From Rhodoferax sp. TS-BS-61-7 (GTDB lineage Bacteria > Pseudomonadota > Gammaproteobacteria > Burkholderiales > Burkholderiaceae_C), in the NCBI RefSeq assembly GCF_002943465.1, contig NZ_PTQY01000002.1:186001-250000 (forward strand): DNA of 64,000 bases, written 5' to 3'. This document shows positions 16,772-26,836 of the stretch, piece by piece. The position numbers and the translations under genes were made by a program. The notes beneath the pieces were generated by a model. The model saw only the letters and a list, made by a program, of their open reading frames with translations, was not told the DNA's origin and made no database searches. The first letter of the stretch is position 1; each line of letters starts with the position of its first letter.

Positions 16772-18292
16772 CTACTCTTCTTCGTGCAACAGGCTCAGGC
16801 CAATGGCGCCGCGGCGGCGCAGCCACGGGCTGGGTCGGTAGCGCGTGTCACCGTACACGGTTTGCATGTTGAACAGCACTTCCAGCACATTGGTGGGGCC
16901 ACACAGATTGCCCAGTGCCAGTGGGCCCATGGGGTAGCCTAGGCCCAGTGTCACAGCGGTCTCTAGATCCTTGGGGCTGCAAATGCCCTGTTGGCACATG
17001 TCGCTGGCAATGTTGACGATGTTGGCCACCACGCGCTGCGTGACAAAACCACCACTGTCGCGCACCACACTCACGGCTTTGCCGTCACGTGCAAACAGCG
17101 CGTGGGCGGCATCACGCATGTCGGTGCGAGTGGCCGGGTTGGTGGCCAGCACGCGGCGCATGGTGCCTGCGTCGTCCAGCAGCATGTCGATGCCCACCGT
17201 GCGGGCCGGGTCCAGCCGCTCCACCACGGCCACCGTGGTGATGTCAAAGCCCAGGGGGGCTACCAGTGTCAGCGCGATGGGTGAGGGGGATTGCCCGGTC
17301 TCGATCTTGGCGCCCAGGTTCTTCAACAGCATCAGCAGCTCCACACGCCGTGATGCGCGGGGTGACAGCCAGACGGGCGGCATCTCTTCGACCACCGGCA
17401 CGGCGGGTTCGGCAGGCAGTACGGCCTGGCCGTCGGTGTAGCGGTAGAACCCTTCACCGACCTTGCGGCCGGTCAGTCCACCTGCCAGGCGCTGTGCAGT
17501 GATCACGCTGGGGCGGTAGCGGGGTTCTTGGTAGTACTGCTGGTAGATCGACTCCATCACCGGGTGCGACACATCCAGGCCGGTCAGGTCCATGAGCTCA
17601 AAGGGGCCGAGCTTGAAGCCGCATTGGTCGCGCAGAATGCGGTCAATGGTGGCAAAGTCCGCCACGCCTTCGGAGGCCACGCGCAGCGCTTCGGTGCCAT
17701 ACCCACGCCCTGCGTGGTTGACGATGAAGCCCGGCGTGTCTTGCGCCAGCACGGGCGTGTGGCCCAGGTCTTTGGCGTATTGCTGCAATGCCTCCACCAC
17801 GGTGGGCGCGGTCTTGAGGCCCGGGATGACCTCCACCACCTTCATCAAGGGGACCGGGTTGAAGAAGTGAAAGCCGGCCAACTGTGCCGGGCGTTGCAGA
17901 CCCGCCCCCAGTGCGGTGATGGACAGGGATGAGGTGTTGCTGGCCAGTACCGCACTGGGCGCCAGGCAGGATTCCAGGGCCTGCAGCAGCTGGGTCTTGA
18001 TGTCCATGCGCTCGGCCACGGCCTCGATCACCAGGGGGCACGTGGCCAGTTCTTGCAGGCTGGCAGCTTGGTGGATGCGGGAGGTGAAGACCTCAACGTC
18101 GTCGGCGCTGATGCGGTTTTTGCTGGCCAGGCTTTGCCACTGCGCTTGCAATGCGGCCGCGGCTGCCTGTGTGGCGCCTGGCGCCGTGTCAAACAGCAGA
18201 ACGGTGCTGCCCGCCTGGGCTGCGATTTGTGCAATACCGCGCCCCATGGCGCCGGCACCGACGATGCCAATGTGTTCAAAGAGTGGTTTCAT
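16772..18292 (-). CDS. 3-hydroxyacyl-CoA dehydrogenase
   Basis: The enzyme oxidises 3-hydroxyacyl-CoA to 3-ketoacyl-CoA with NAD. The Rossmann fold begins at residue 8 with IGIVGAGAMGRGIAQIAAQAG. The catalytic region shows SNTSSLSITALGAG and HFFNPVPLMKVVEVIPG. At 506 residues it has a duplicated C-terminal 3HCDH domain, as in PaaH/PaaC-type enzymes of phenylacetate and related degradation. The start at 18292 (MKPLFEH) is chosen over an upstream start at 18346, since the NAD site should lie near the N-terminus. It is the first gene of a minus-strand run that continues with a Crp-type regulator, a kinase and an acyl-CoA dehydrogenase. Confidence 0.93.
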   Translation of the reverse strand: MKPLFEHIGIVGAGAMGRGIAQIAAQAGSTVLLFDTAPGATQAAAAALQAQWQSLASKNRISADDVEVFTSRIHQAASLQELATCPLVIEAVAERMDIKTQLLQALESCLAPSAVLASNTSSLSITALGAGLQRPAQLAGFHFFNPVPLMKVVEVIPGLKTAPTVVEALQQYAKDLGHTPVLAQDTPGFIVNHAGRGYGTEALRVASEGVADFATIDRILRDQCGFKLGPFELMDLTGLDVSHPVMESIYQQYYQEPRYRPSVITAQRLAGGLTGRKVGEGFYRYTDGQAVLPAEPAVPVVEEMPPVWLSPRASRRVELLMLLKNLGAKIETGQSPSPIALTLVAPLGFDITTVAVVERLDPARTVGIDMLLDDAGTMRRVLATNPATRTDMRDAAHALFARDGKAVSVVRDSGGFVTQRVVANIVNIASDMCQQGICSPKDLETAVTLGLGYPMGPLALGNLCGPTNVLEVLFNMQTVYGDTRYRPSPWLRRRGAIGLSLLHEEE

Positions 18293-18391
18293 GCCCGGAT
18301 TATCTGGCGCGGTGGTGCTAGAAATGCGGGGTGTTGCCGCTGGCACGATAGCTTTTCGCTCGGTTAGGGTATGCGAGAATCGACAGAATCA

Positions 18392-20350
18392 ATGAAGCCG
18401 GTCTTTCAACTTAAACATTGCGCCCTGGGTGCCCTGCTGCTGTGTGCTGCGATGGGCAGCAGTGCACTGACTCTGGGGCGCGCCCGCGGGGCGGCCCTGT
18501 TGGGCCAGCCCTTCCAGATCACGGTGCCCGTGCAGCTGGCGGTGGACGAAGATGGCAGTGGCCTGTGTTTTGAGGCCGATGTGTTCTACGGCGATGTTCG
18601 CCAGGAAGCGACCCGGGTTTCCGTCACTCCCGAGCGTAATGCCGCTGGCCAACCCACGGCGCTGCGTATCCAGGCGCGTATGCCGGTGGACGAGCCTGTG
18701 GTGTCGGTATATGTGCGCTCGACCTGTGGTGTTTCCACCTCCCGCCGCTACGTGCTGTTGGCAGATCTGGTCTCGGAAGTCAGTCCGCCGTTGGTCGCTA
18801 CCTCTCCTGTCCAGGCGACACGCCAGCCGGCGGTGGCCTTGCCTGGGGGCACGTCAGCCAATGCGGCTCCGGCAACCACCGGCACAGGTACCGTCGCCGC
18901 CGCGTCGGCCAAGCCGGTAGCAACACCGGCAGTGCCCGCCAAAAAATCTCTGCCCCGTATCGAAAGCCCATTGGGCAACAAAGTGCCGACCAGCAGCCGT
19001 CCGCGCCTCAAGCTGGCCCCGCTGGACTTGTCGCAGGATTGGGAGCCGGCCCTCAAGTCCTCATCGGAGTTGATTGCGCCGCCTGTGGAGGATGTGCAAA
19101 AGCGCCTTGCCGCGGCGGCACTGTGGAAGACCCTGAACCTCACGCCCGAAGAGGTGCTGCGTGATGCTGCGCGCCTCCAGGGGCTGGAGCAAAGCGTTGG
19201 CAAACTGGGAGAGCAGACCGCCCAAAATCAACGCCAGATGCAGGCCTTGCTCGCGCGCCTGGAAAAGTCAGAGTCTGAAAAATACGCCAACCCGCTGATC
19301 TACGCCCTCGCAGCAGCGCTGTTGGCTCTGGCCGGTGGCATGTTCTGGTTTTGGCGCAAGCTGCGTAATGCGGGAGACTCTCCTTGGTGGAGCGGGCAGG
19401 GTGAGTCTCTGTTGACGCCTGTGGAGCGTGATACGACGGCCCAAGACCCATCCGTTATGCCGCCACCCGTAGTGACTGCACCGGTGCGGCCCGTGGTGGC
19501 TAAGCCGCTGCCAACCCCAACCCCTGTGCGCAAAGCCGCGCTGCTGACCGATGTGGACATTGACCTGCATCTGGATGACTTGTCACCGCCCGTACCGACG
19601 GTTGCGCCAGTGACAGTGGCCCCGCCGTCATCCCGCATGATGGGTTTGCGCGATTTTTCACCCAGCATGTCGGGTTCGTTGCGTTCCATCAATACCCAAG
19701 AGGTGCTGGATGTGCGCCAGCAGGCCGAGTTTTTCATGACACTGGGCCAGTATGACGACGCCATCGCTTTGTTGGAGCACAACATTGCCGACCATGCAGA
19801 GTCCAACCCGCTGGTGTACCTGGATCTGCTCAAGGCCCTGCACACTCTGAGTCGCAAGGAAGCGTTTGACCGCTACCGTGACGAGTTCAATGCACTCTTC
19901 ACAGGCCAGGTGCCACCCTACATCCAGTTCAACCAGCCGGGGCAGGGGTTGGATGCTTACCCCGAGCTGTGCGCGCACATCGCATCGGTGTGGCCCAGCA
20001 GGGCCGCGCTGGAGTTCATTGAGAAATGTCTAGTGCGTGAGCGCAACGCGGCCGCAGACGTCAATTTTGACTTGGAGGCTTTCCGGGAGCTGCTGTTGCT
20101 GCATGCACTCGTCACGCGTTTGTCGGGCGAGACGACCAGCGGCGTGGTGCCATTCAGTGCAGCCAAATCGGCAGAGCCATCAACGGCCCCGTCGCCCGAC
20201 ACGGGCCCGGCTCCCGTGGACGCCGCTTTGCTTGAGCCTGCCATGGACATTGACCTGGACTTGTCGGAGTCTGTGCCAGCCGCAGACAATCTCATCGAGT
20301 TCGATGCGTCTGGGCTGTCGCTCACCCCACCACTGACGCCCCGTTCTTAG
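18392..20350 (+). CDS. FimV-like inner-membrane protein
   Basis: A 652-residue protein. A signal peptide (MKPVFQLKHCALGALLLCAAMGSSALTLG) leads into a FimV N-terminal-like periplasmic domain (LGRARGAALLGQPFQITVPV, DEPVVSVYVRSTCG). A Pro/Ala/Thr-rich stretch, a short coiled coil, one membrane segment (LIYALAAALLALAGGMFWFW, about 302-321) and a cytoplasmic part with a TPR-like motif (AEFFMTLGQYDDAIALLEHNI) follow. This is the layout of FimV, which organises type IV pili, polarity and secretion at the cell pole. No LysM peptidoglycan-binding motif is apparent, unlike classical FimV. The acidic C-terminus MDIDLDLSES is also FimV-like. An upstream ATG at 18371 would add seven residues before the signal peptide. 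Confidence 0.75.
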   Translation: MKPVFQLKHCALGALLLCAAMGSSALTLGRARGAALLGQPFQITVPVQLAVDEDGSGLCFEADVFYGDVRQEATRVSVTPERNAAGQPTALRIQARMPVDEPVVSVYVRSTCGVSTSRRYVLLADLVSEVSPPLVATSPVQATRQPAVALPGGTSANAAPATTGTGTVAAASAKPVATPAVPAKKSLPRIESPLGNKVPTSSRPRLKLAPLDLSQDWEPALKSSSELIAPPVEDVQKRLAAAALWKTLNLTPEEVLRDAARLQGLEQSVGKLGEQTAQNQRQMQALLARLEKSESEKYANPLIYALAAALLALAGGMFWFWRKLRNAGDSPWWSGQGESLLTPVERDTTAQDPSVMPPPVVTAPVRPVVAKPLPTPTPVRKAALLTDVDIDLHLDDLSPPVPTVAPVTVAPPSSRMMGLRDFSPSMSGSLRSINTQEVLDVRQQAEFFMTLGQYDDAIALLEHNIADHAESNPLVYLDLLKALHTLSRKEAFDRYRDEFNALFTGQVPPYIQFNQPGQGLDAYPELCAHIASVWPSRAALEFIEKCLVRERNAAADVNFDLEAFRELLLLHALVTRLSGETTSGVVPFSAAKSAEPSTAPSPDTGPAPVDAALLEPAMDIDLDLSESVPAADNLIEFDASGLSLTPPLTPRS

Positions 20351-20376
20351 GCTGTGGGCCGCTCCAAGGCAGCGGC

Positions 20377-21384
20377 TTAGCGGCGCACCTGCAGTGCGCC
20401 GGGGTTGATGATGTTGGACGGTGTGCCCTTGATGAAATTCACCACGTTGTCGAAGGCCGCGCCAAAGTACATCTCGTAGCTGTCCTGCTCCACATAACCA
20501 ATGTGGGGGGTGCAGATGCAGTTCTCCAGCCGCAGGAGTGCGTGGCCTTGCAGCACGGGTTCGGTTTCGAATACATCTACTGCCGCCAGGCCCGGGCGGC
20601 CCCGGTTCAGGGCCCCAATCAGTGCATCGGTTTCAATCAGTTCTGCCCGCGAGGTGTTGACCAGCAGGGCCGTGTTTTTCATGCATGCCAGATCCTCGGC
20701 CGTCACCATGCCTCGTGTGGTGTCATTGAGTCGCAAGTGCAGGGTCAGCACATCGCTGCGTGAGAAGAAATCTTCGCGGTCAGTGGCGCTGTGATAGCCG
20801 TCTTGCACGGCTTGCTGGCGGGAGACCTCGCTGCCCCACACCAAGACGTTCATGCCAAAAGCGCGCCCATAACCGGCTACCAGCTGACCAATACGGCCGT
20901 AGCCCCACACACCCAAGGTCTTGCCACGCAGCACACCACCCAGCCCGAAGTTGGCAGGCATGGAGCCCGCCTTGAGCCCGGACTGCTGCCAGGCCCCGTG
21001 TTTGAGGTTGCCAATGTACTGGGGCAGCCGGCGCATGGCCGCCAAAATCAGGGCCCAGGTGAGTTCGGCCGGAGCGACCGGGGAGCCAGTGCCCTCGGCC
21101 ACGGCAATGCCGCGCTCGGTGCAGGCCTGCACATCGATGTGCGAGCCCGCCCGCCCGGTTTGGGCAATCAGCTTGAGGCGGGGAAGTTTTTCGATCAGTG
21201 CCCGGGTGATCTGCGTGCGTTCACGGATCAGGACGATCACATCGGCGTCTTTGAGCCGGATCGACAACTGGCCCATGCCCTTGACCGTGTTGGTGTACAC
21301 CTTGGCCGGAAAAGCGTCCAGCTTGGCCGAGCACTGCAGCTTGCGCACCGCATCCTGATAGTCATCCAGAATCACAATATTCAT
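20377..21384 (-). CDS. D-2-hydroxyacid dehydrogenase family protein
   Basis: A 335-residue NAD-dependent dehydrogenase that reduces 2-keto acids or oxidises D-2-hydroxy acids. It shows the substrate-loop TGRAGSHIDVQACTERGIAV, the NAD site TLGVWGYGRIGQLVAGYG, the conserved arginine in LLVNTSRAELIETDAL and the catalytic histidine in TPHIGYVEQDS. The exact substrate cannot be told; it is not the typical SerA because no ACT domain is present. The start at 21384 (MNIVILDDYQD) is preferred, as the ATG at 21393 adds only three residues. It converges on the FimV-like gene. Confidence 0.92.
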   Translation of the reverse strand: MNIVILDDYQDAVRKLQCSAKLDAFPAKVYTNTVKGMGQLSIRLKDADVIVLIRERTQITRALIEKLPRLKLIAQTGRAGSHIDVQACTERGIAVAEGTGSPVAPAELTWALILAAMRRLPQYIGNLKHGAWQQSGLKAGSMPANFGLGGVLRGKTLGVWGYGRIGQLVAGYGRAFGMNVLVWGSEVSRQQAVQDGYHSATDREDFFSRSDVLTLHLRLNDTTRGMVTAEDLACMKNTALLVNTSRAELIETDALIGALNRGRPGLAAVDVFETEPVLQGHALLRLENCICTPHIGYVEQDSYEMYFGAAFDNVVNFIKGTPSNIINPGALQVRR

Positions 21385-21450
21385 GCTTGCCATTGTGCCT
21401 TGGGATGCAGGTGGCCCAGCCGGGTGCAGGGCAAATTTGCCCCGCTGTTG

Positions 21451-21777
21451 TTACGCGGCTTCGCAGGCGGCCAGGCGGTCCAGTTCGGCGCAGACATCGG
21501 CCATGCGGCCCGAGATGACCATACGACCTACGTCAGAGCGGGGTTGCCCACTCTCCAGCACCCGGACCACGCGCAGGGGTTTGGTTTTAGGCTTGTTTAT
21601 GCCTCTAGCCCCCGTAGATACTGCGCAAGTAGCTATTAAATCAGGAGCATTTTTGCGTTCAAAAGACCGTGGCACGGTGTAGCTGGGCACACGTGGGGAA
21701 GGACTTGGCAGCAGCCAGGCCAGGAGTTGGCGCAGGGGGGCCAGAAAGTCGGGTTTCATGACGATGGCGGTGTTCAT
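21451..21777 (-). CDS. Small conserved protein downstream of lexA, carrying a dispersed repeat
   Basis: The 108-residue protein starts 21 bases after the lexA stop codon and is probably in the same SOS-controlled transcript. The C-terminal third (LRVVRVLESGQPRSDVGRMV, then SGRMADVCAELDRLAACEAA) looks conserved and folded. The middle section, around APDLIATCAVSTGARGI, is encoded by the reverse strand of the dispersed repeat at 21601-21640, which therefore sits in frame within the gene. This position after lexA is where cell-division inhibitors occur in some bacteria, but no SulA similarity is seen. The function is unknown. Confidence 0.65.
   Translation of the reverse strand: MNTAIVMKPDFLAPLRQLLAWLLPSPSPRVPSYTVPRSFERKNAPDLIATCAVSTGARGINKPKTKPLRVVRVLESGQPRSDVGRMVISGRMADVCAELDRLAACEAA
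21601..21640 (+). repeat. Dispersed repeat, copy 2 (inside a gene)
   Basis: It begins GCCTCTAGCCCCCGTAGATA and ends in CTATTAAAT. It is the copy closest to the form I associate with Comamonadaceae. It lies inside the reading frame of the gene after lexA. Confidence 0.85.
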
Positions 21778-21798
21778 GGTGGGTACTTTCTGTCTGCG

Positions 21799-22473
21799 TT
21801 ACATCAACATGGTGTTACGAATCAGGCCAACGGCCAGGCCTTCAATCTCGAAGGGCTCGCCGGGTTCAACCACGATGGTTTGGTAGTCGGGGTTTTCGGG
21901 GTGTAGCTCGATCAGGTGTTTGTTGCGGCGAAAGCGTTTGACGGTGACTTCTTCACCCAGGCGGGCCACGACGATCTGGCCGTTTTTGGCGTCTTTGGTG
22001 GCTTGCACAGCCAGCAGGTCGCCGTCCATGATCCCGGCGTCGCGCATGGACATGCCACGCACCTTGAGCAGGTAATCGGGCTGGCGCTGGAACAGGCTGT
22101 TCTCTACGTAGTAGGTCTGGTCCACATGCTCTTGCGCCAGGATCGGCGAGCCCGCGGCCACACGGCCAATCAGGGGCAAGGCCAGCTGGGCCAGGCCGGG
22201 CAGGGGCAGGGCGAACTGTTTCATGCGCGACTCTTGCATGGAGCGCAGCACATCACCCTTGAGGCGGATACCGCGGGAGGTGCCGCTGACCAGTTCGATC
22301 ACGCCTTTGCGAGCCAGGGCCTGCAAATGCTCTTCGGCCGCGTTGGCAGACTTGAAGCCCAGCTCGGTGGCGATTTCCGCCCGTGTTGGGGGGGCGCCGG
22401 TGCGCGCAATGGCGCCCTGGATCAGATCCAGAATTTGCTGTTGGCGAGCGGTGAGTTTGGGACTTTCAAGCAT
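21799..22473 (-). CDS. lexA: LexA SOS repressor
   Basis: LexA represses DNA-damage genes until RecA triggers its self-cleavage. The 224-residue protein has the N-terminal winged helix ([40 protein letters not shown]), the Ala-Gly cleavage site in IGRVAAGSP, the catalytic serine in [11 protein letters not shown] and the catalytic lysine in [17 protein letters not shown] seven bases before the ATG fixes the start. Two CTG-N10-CAG operators upstream indicate autoregulation. A small conserved gene follows after 21 bases, and an asparaginase gene diverges from the same control region. Confidence 0.98.
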   Translation of the reverse strand: MLESPKLTARQQQILDLIQGAIARTGAPPTRAEIATELGFKSANAAEEHLQALARKGVIELVSGTSRGIRLKGDVLRSMQESRMKQFALPLPGLAQLALPLIGRVAAGSPILAQEHVDQTYYVENSLFQRQPDYLLKVRGMSMRDAGIMDGDLLAVQATKDAKNGQIVVARLGEEVTVKRFRRNKHLIELHPENPDYQTIVVEPGEPFEIEGLAVGLIRNTMLM

Positions 22474-22520
22474 ACTGACTCCTTCATGTTGGGTCGGTGC
22501 TGGCTGTGTGTCTGTACACA

Positions 22521-22536
22521 CTGTTTTCTCATCCAG
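22521..22536. promoter_or_regulatory. LexA (SOS) box 1
   Basis: CTGTTTTCTCATCCAG fits CTG-N10-CAG, the LexA operator of gamma- and betaproteobacteria. It lies 48 bases upstream of the lexA start. Confidence 0.85.
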
Positions 22537-22539
22537 TAA

Positions 22540-22555
22540 CTGTATTTTTAACCAG
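22540..22555. promoter_or_regulatory. LexA (SOS) box 2
   Basis: CTGTATTTTTAACCAG fits CTG-N10-CAG. It starts 19 bases after box 1, so two LexA dimers can bind in tandem. It lies 32 bases before the asparaginase start, so both divergent genes may feel LexA. Confidence 0.85.
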
Positions 22556-22587
22556 TTTTTTGATAAATGCAAGTGGGGCGGTGATGT

Positions 22588-23559
22588 ATGGGTAAAAAAG
22601 TAGTGGTTTTGGGCACGGGCGGCACGATTGCAGGTCGCTCGGAGCGCGGGTCGGACAACGTGGGCTACAAGGCCGGACAGGTGGGCGTGCAGTCGTTGCT
22701 GCAAGACATTGCCCCGCTGCAGGCTGCGCTGCAGGGGCGCGAACTGGTGGCCGAACAGGTGGCGCAGGTGGATAGCAAAGACATGGGCTTTGCAGTGTGG
22801 GCCGCGCTGGCGCAGCGTTGTGCCCAGCACCTGCAGGATACGCAAGTGGATGCGGTGCTGATCACCCATGGCACGGACACGTTGGAGGAAACGGCCTTCT
22901 TTCTGGAGCAGGTGCTGCCACCTGCCCTATTGCAGGCCAAGCCCCTGGTACTGACCTGCGCCATGCGCCCCGCGTCGGCCCTGACACCCGATGGGCCACA
23001 AAACGTGCTGGATGCGGTGGCCGTGGCGCTGGACAGCGCGGCGCGCGGCGTCTTGGTGGTGTGCGCGGGCGCAGTGCACAGCGCCCGCCTGGTGCAGAAG
23101 AGTTATACCTACCGTGTGGACGCGTTTGACTCGGGCGATGCCGGGCCGCTGGCGCTGGTGGAAGAGGCCCGCGTGCGCTGGTTGGGCAAGCCTGCCCCTA
23201 TGGCTCCCCCGCGTGTGGTCGATCTGCAGGCACTGGCCAACACTGCATGGCCGCGGGTGGAGATTGTGATGAGCTATGCGGGTGCCTCGGGCGCCATGGT
23301 ACGCAGCTTGGCCGTGCCCGATGCCAACGTTCCTCCATTGCGTGGCTTGGTGGTGGCGGGCACCGGCAATGGCACGCTGCATGTGGATCTGGAAGCAGCC
23401 TTGCTGGAGGCGCAAGCGCAGGGCACGCCGGTGGTCCGCGCCAGCCGTTGCGCACGTGGCCAGGTGGTGGCGGGTGAGGGCGTTGCTGCCTTGCCGCATT
23501 CGCAGGGTCTGTCTGCGGTGAAGGCGCGCATCGCGCTGATGCTGCAGCTGATGCCGTAA
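22588..23559 (+). CDS. Asparaginase
   Basis: A 323-residue asparaginase (L-asparagine to aspartate plus ammonia). The first catalytic threonine is in [16 protein letters not shown] (near residue 12) and the second triad in [17 protein letters not shown] (near 91-107). There is no signal peptide, so it is cytoplasmic. The gene faces lexA across a 114-base control region with two SOS boxes, so it may be damage-regulated, which would be unusual. A strong terminator follows directly. Confidence 0.92.
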   Translation: MGKKVVVLGTGGTIAGRSERGSDNVGYKAGQVGVQSLLQDIAPLQAALQGRELVAEQVAQVDSKDMGFAVWAALAQRCAQHLQDTQVDAVLITHGTDTLEETAFFLEQVLPPALLQAKPLVLTCAMRPASALTPDGPQNVLDAVAVALDSAARGVLVVCAGAVHSARLVQKSYTYRVDAFDSGDAGPLALVEEARVRWLGKPAPMAPPRVVDLQALANTAWPRVEIVMSYAGASGAMVRSLAVPDANVPPLRGLVVAGTGNGTLHVDLEAALLEAQAQGTPVVRASRCARGQVVAGEGVAALPHSQGLSAVKARIALMLQLMP

Positions 23560-23560
23560 A

Positions 23561-23584
23561 AAAAGCCGCAGATGCGGCTTTTTC
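23561..23584 (+). terminator. Intrinsic terminator after the asparaginase gene
   Basis: AAAAGCCGCA and TGCGGCTTTT form a perfect 10-bp stem around GA, starting right at the stop codon. The A/T symmetry lets it also serve the convergent adk gene. Confidence 0.9.
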
Positions 23585-23602
23585 GGGCGGTGCCAGTAGC
23601 GC

Positions 23603-24370
<768 letters not shown>

Positions 24371-25147
24371 TTACAGCGTGGGGGCCTGGCTGGCGAGGAT
24401 GGCGCGCACACGCGCCAAGTCTTCGGGGGTGTCCACACCGGGGCCGGGCGCCTGCGCACTGACGTGCACCGCAATGCGGTGGCCATGCCACAACGCACGC
24501 AGCTGTTCCAGCGCCTCCACCACCTCGATGGGGGCTTGTGGCAGCAGTGGAAACTGGCGCAAGAAGCCTACGCGGTAGGAATAAATGCCGATGTGGCGCA
24601 GGGGGGCGGGTGAGGGTAGGGTGTGGATGCCATTGGCAAACCCATCGCGCCACCAGGCAATCGGCGCGCGGCTGAAGTACAGCGCCAGGTGCGCGGCGTC
24701 ATGCACCACTTTCACTACATTGGGGTTGGCAAAGTCGGCCACATCGGTGATGGCGTGGGCAGCTGTGCCCATGCTGGCCTGCGGCGTGGCTTGCAGCAGC
24801 GCGGCCACGGCTTGCACCAGGTCGGGGTCCATCAGCGGTTCGTCGCCTTGCACGTTGACCACAATGTCTTCGTCGGCCAGGCCCAGGATGTCGCAGGCCT
24901 CGGCCAGCCGGTCGCTGCCGGAGGGGTGGTCTTCGCGTGTCAGGATGGCCTGCACGCCATGGGCTGCGCAGGCTTGTACGATGGAGTCGCTGTCGGCGGC
25001 CACCACTACCTGGGTGGCTTGCGGCACGCCATCACGCACCCGCTGCGCCACGCGCACCACCATGGGCACACCGGCCAGATCGGCCAGGGGTTTGTTGGGC
25101 AGGCGGGTGGAGGCCAGGCGGGCCGGAATCAGTACGGTGAAACCCAT
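24371..25147 (-). CDS. kdsB: 3-deoxy-manno-octulosonate cytidylyltransferase
   Basis: KdsB activates Kdo with CTP to CMP-Kdo for the lipopolysaccharide inner core. The 258-residue protein has the nucleotidyltransferase signature [40 protein letters not shown] and [13 protein letters not shown]. The ATG at 25147 is used because the signature starts there; the longer frame to 25309 overlaps the Trm112-like gene out of frame. The gene begins 8 bases after the Trm112-like gene ends, so they are one transcript with lpxK. Confidence 0.97.
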   Translation of the reverse strand: MGFTVLIPARLASTRLPNKPLADLAGVPMVVRVAQRVRDGVPQATQVVVAADSDSIVQACAAHGVQAILTREDHPSGSDRLAEACDILGLADEDIVVNVQGDEPLMDPDLVQAVAALLQATPQASMGTAAHAITDVADFANPNVVKVVHDAAHLALYFSRAPIAWWRDGFANGIHTLPSPAPLRHIGIYSYRVGFLRQFPLLPQAPIEVVEALEQLRALWHGHRIAVHVSAQAPGPGVDTPEDLARVRAILASQAPTL

Positions 25148-25155
25148 GGTGCTGC

Positions 25156-25338
25156 TCACAAGCCGAGTTCGGCGTCGGTGAGTACGCGGGCTTCGTTTTC
25201 GAGCAGGATGGGAATGCCGTCGCGCACGGGATAGGCCAGGCGGGCGCTGCGGGAGATGAGCTCCTGCTGGTCGCGGTTGTATTCCAGGGGGCCCTTGGTC
25301 ACGGGGCAAACGAGCAGTTCAAGAAGTCGGGTGTCCAT
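25156..25338 (-). CDS. Trm112 family protein
   Basis: A 60-residue protein, [20 protein letters not shown] then [20 protein letters not shown], that matches the Trm112/YcaR family. In eukaryotes Trm112 activates methyltransferases; in proteobacteria the gene commonly lies between lpxK and kdsB, and its role there is unclear. Of the usual zinc-type cysteines only CP in LLVCPVTKG is present. Its start overlaps the end of lpxK by 20 bases and it ends 8 bases before kdsB, so translation is coupled. Confidence 0.93.
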   Translation of the reverse strand: MDTRLLELLVCPVTKGPLEYNRDQQELISRSARLAYPVRDGIPILLENEARVLTDAELGL

Positions 25339-26377
25339 GGGGGGATGATACCGGGGCAGGGCGGTGGGGCTGCAGGCAGCGGTCCAGCGCGGCATAGAAA
25401 TCGGGCGGCGCGGTTTGCACCAGCGGGACGGCGCGGGCTTCGGGGGCGTGCTGCCACAGCTTGGCGGCGTCTTTTTCGGTGCAAATAAGGGTGTAGACCT
25501 CGTGGGTATTGCGCGACCAGCTATCAAAATCATAGTGATCTGGCAACGCTATGGTATGGGCCAGCAGCACACCCTGTGCACGCAGCATGGCAAAAAACAC
25601 CTCGGGTTGGGCAATGCCTGCCACCGCACACACCGGGTGTGTGTCGGGGGCGTTCAGGGCTGTCAGCGGCTGCACATCACCGCTGGCCCCCACCGTGTGG
25701 TCAGCCAACTGGCGAGTGGCAGTGAAACCGGGCACGGCATTGGGGCCGGTGTTGAGCACCAGCAAATTGTCATGGGACTGGCCCGCGGCTTTCAGCGCCC
25801 GGGGCGGCCAAGGCTCCCGCAGTGGGCCGGCCGGCAACAGCCAGCCATTGCCCGCGCCCCGGCTGTCGAACACACAAATCTCTACATCGCGGTACAGCGC
25901 GTAGTGCTGCATGCCGTCGTCACAGACGATGATCTGCGTGTGGGGGTGGTCTTGCAGCAAGGCCCGGGCCGCAGCGGCGCGTTGGCGGCCCACGTACACC
26001 GGAACCCCGGTTCTCCGCTGCAGCAGCAAGGGTTCATCGCCCACCTCAGTGGGCGATGCGTCGGCGTGCACCGCCTGGACCGCTTCACCCTGGCGGCCAT
26101 AGCCGCGCGAGACGATGCCTACCTGCCAGTCCTGTGCCTGCAAATGGGCCACCACGCCGATGACAGTGGGGGTTTTGCCAGCACCGCCTGCCAGCACATT
26201 GCCCACCACCACCACGGGCACCGGCAGGCGCTGGATGGCCAGCCACTGCTGGTGGTAGAGCCCGCGGCGCAGCGCAATCAGTACGCCGTAGAAGAACGCG
26301 ATGGGCCGCAGAGCCCAGGCCAGCGCACTGCGGCCTGTCCAGGCCTGCAGAAAGGCCTGTTGCAGGCCTGAATGCAT
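25319..26377 (-). CDS. lpxK: Tetraacyldisaccharide 4'-kinase
   Basis: LpxK phosphorylates the lipid A disaccharide at the 4' position on the inner face of the inner membrane. The 352-residue protein has an N-terminal membrane-anchoring helix ([19 protein letters not shown]) and the kinase P-loop GGAGKTP at residues 64-70, preceded by [23 protein letters not shown] holds the conserved DDGxQH motif. It lies 4 bases after exbD and overlaps the Trm112-like gene by 20 bases. Confidence 0.97.
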   Translation of the reverse strand: MHSGLQQAFLQAWTGRSALAWALRPIAFFYGVLIALRRGLYHQQWLAIQRLPVPVVVVGNVLAGGAGKTPTVIGVVAHLQAQDWQVGIVSRGYGRQGEAVQAVHADASPTEVGDEPLLLQRRTGVPVYVGRQRAAAARALLQDHPHTQIIVCDDGMQHYALYRDVEICVFDSRGAGNGWLLPAGPLREPWPPRALKAAGQSHDNLLVLNTGPNAVPGFTATRQLADHTVGASGDVQPLTALNAPDTHPVCAVAGIAQPEVFFAMLRAQGVLLAHTIALPDHYDFDSWSRNTHEVYTLICTEKDAAKLWQHAPEARAVPLVQTAPPDFYAALDRCLQPHRPAPVSSPHGHPTS

Positions 26378-26381
26378 GGTT

Positions 26382-26810
26382 TTACTGGCCGCCCGCCTGG
26401 GCGGAGGACTGGGTGGCGAAGGTGATCTGGTTGAGTCCGGCGCGCCGGGCCGCTTCCATCACGGTGACCACGGCCTGGTGTTTGGCGCTGGCGTCGGCAC
26501 TGATGATGACCACGGTGTCTTTGCCCGCTTTGGTGTTCTCGGTCAGGGCGATGGCCAAGCTGTCCAGGTTACGACCTGCGATGGCGTTGCGGTTGATGCT
26601 GTAGCTGCCATCGGCACTCACCGCGACGATGAGTTCCTTGGGGTAGTCGCGCTGCGCATCGGTGTCGGCCACCGGCAGCTTGAGCTGCAGCTCGGTGAAC
26701 TTGCTGTAGGTGGTGGACAACATCAGGAAGATGAGCACCACCAGAAGCACGTCGATAAACGGAATCAGGTTGATCTCGGGCTCGTCCTGGCGGTGGCGGC
26801 GAAAGTTCAT
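26382..26810 (-). CDS. exbD: ExbD/TolR-family energy-transducing protein
   Basis: A 142-residue partner of the ExbB-type channel. One membrane segment (INLIPFIDVLLVVLIFLML, about 14-32) includes the proton-binding aspartate in FIDVLLV. The periplasmic part ends in the usual ITFATQ. The complex uses the proton gradient to power TonB or similar transport. It starts 26 bases after the exbB-type gene and ends 4 bases before lpxK. Confidence 0.95.
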   Translation of the reverse strand: MNFRRHRQDEPEINLIPFIDVLLVVLIFLMLSTTYSKFTELQLKLPVADTDAQRDYPKELIVAVSADGSYSINRNAIAGRNLDSLAIALTENTKAGKDTVVIISADASAKHQAVVTVMEAARRAGLNQITFATQSSAQAGGQ

Positions 26811-26836
26811 GGTGTGGCGTCTATAAAGGGGCCGGC

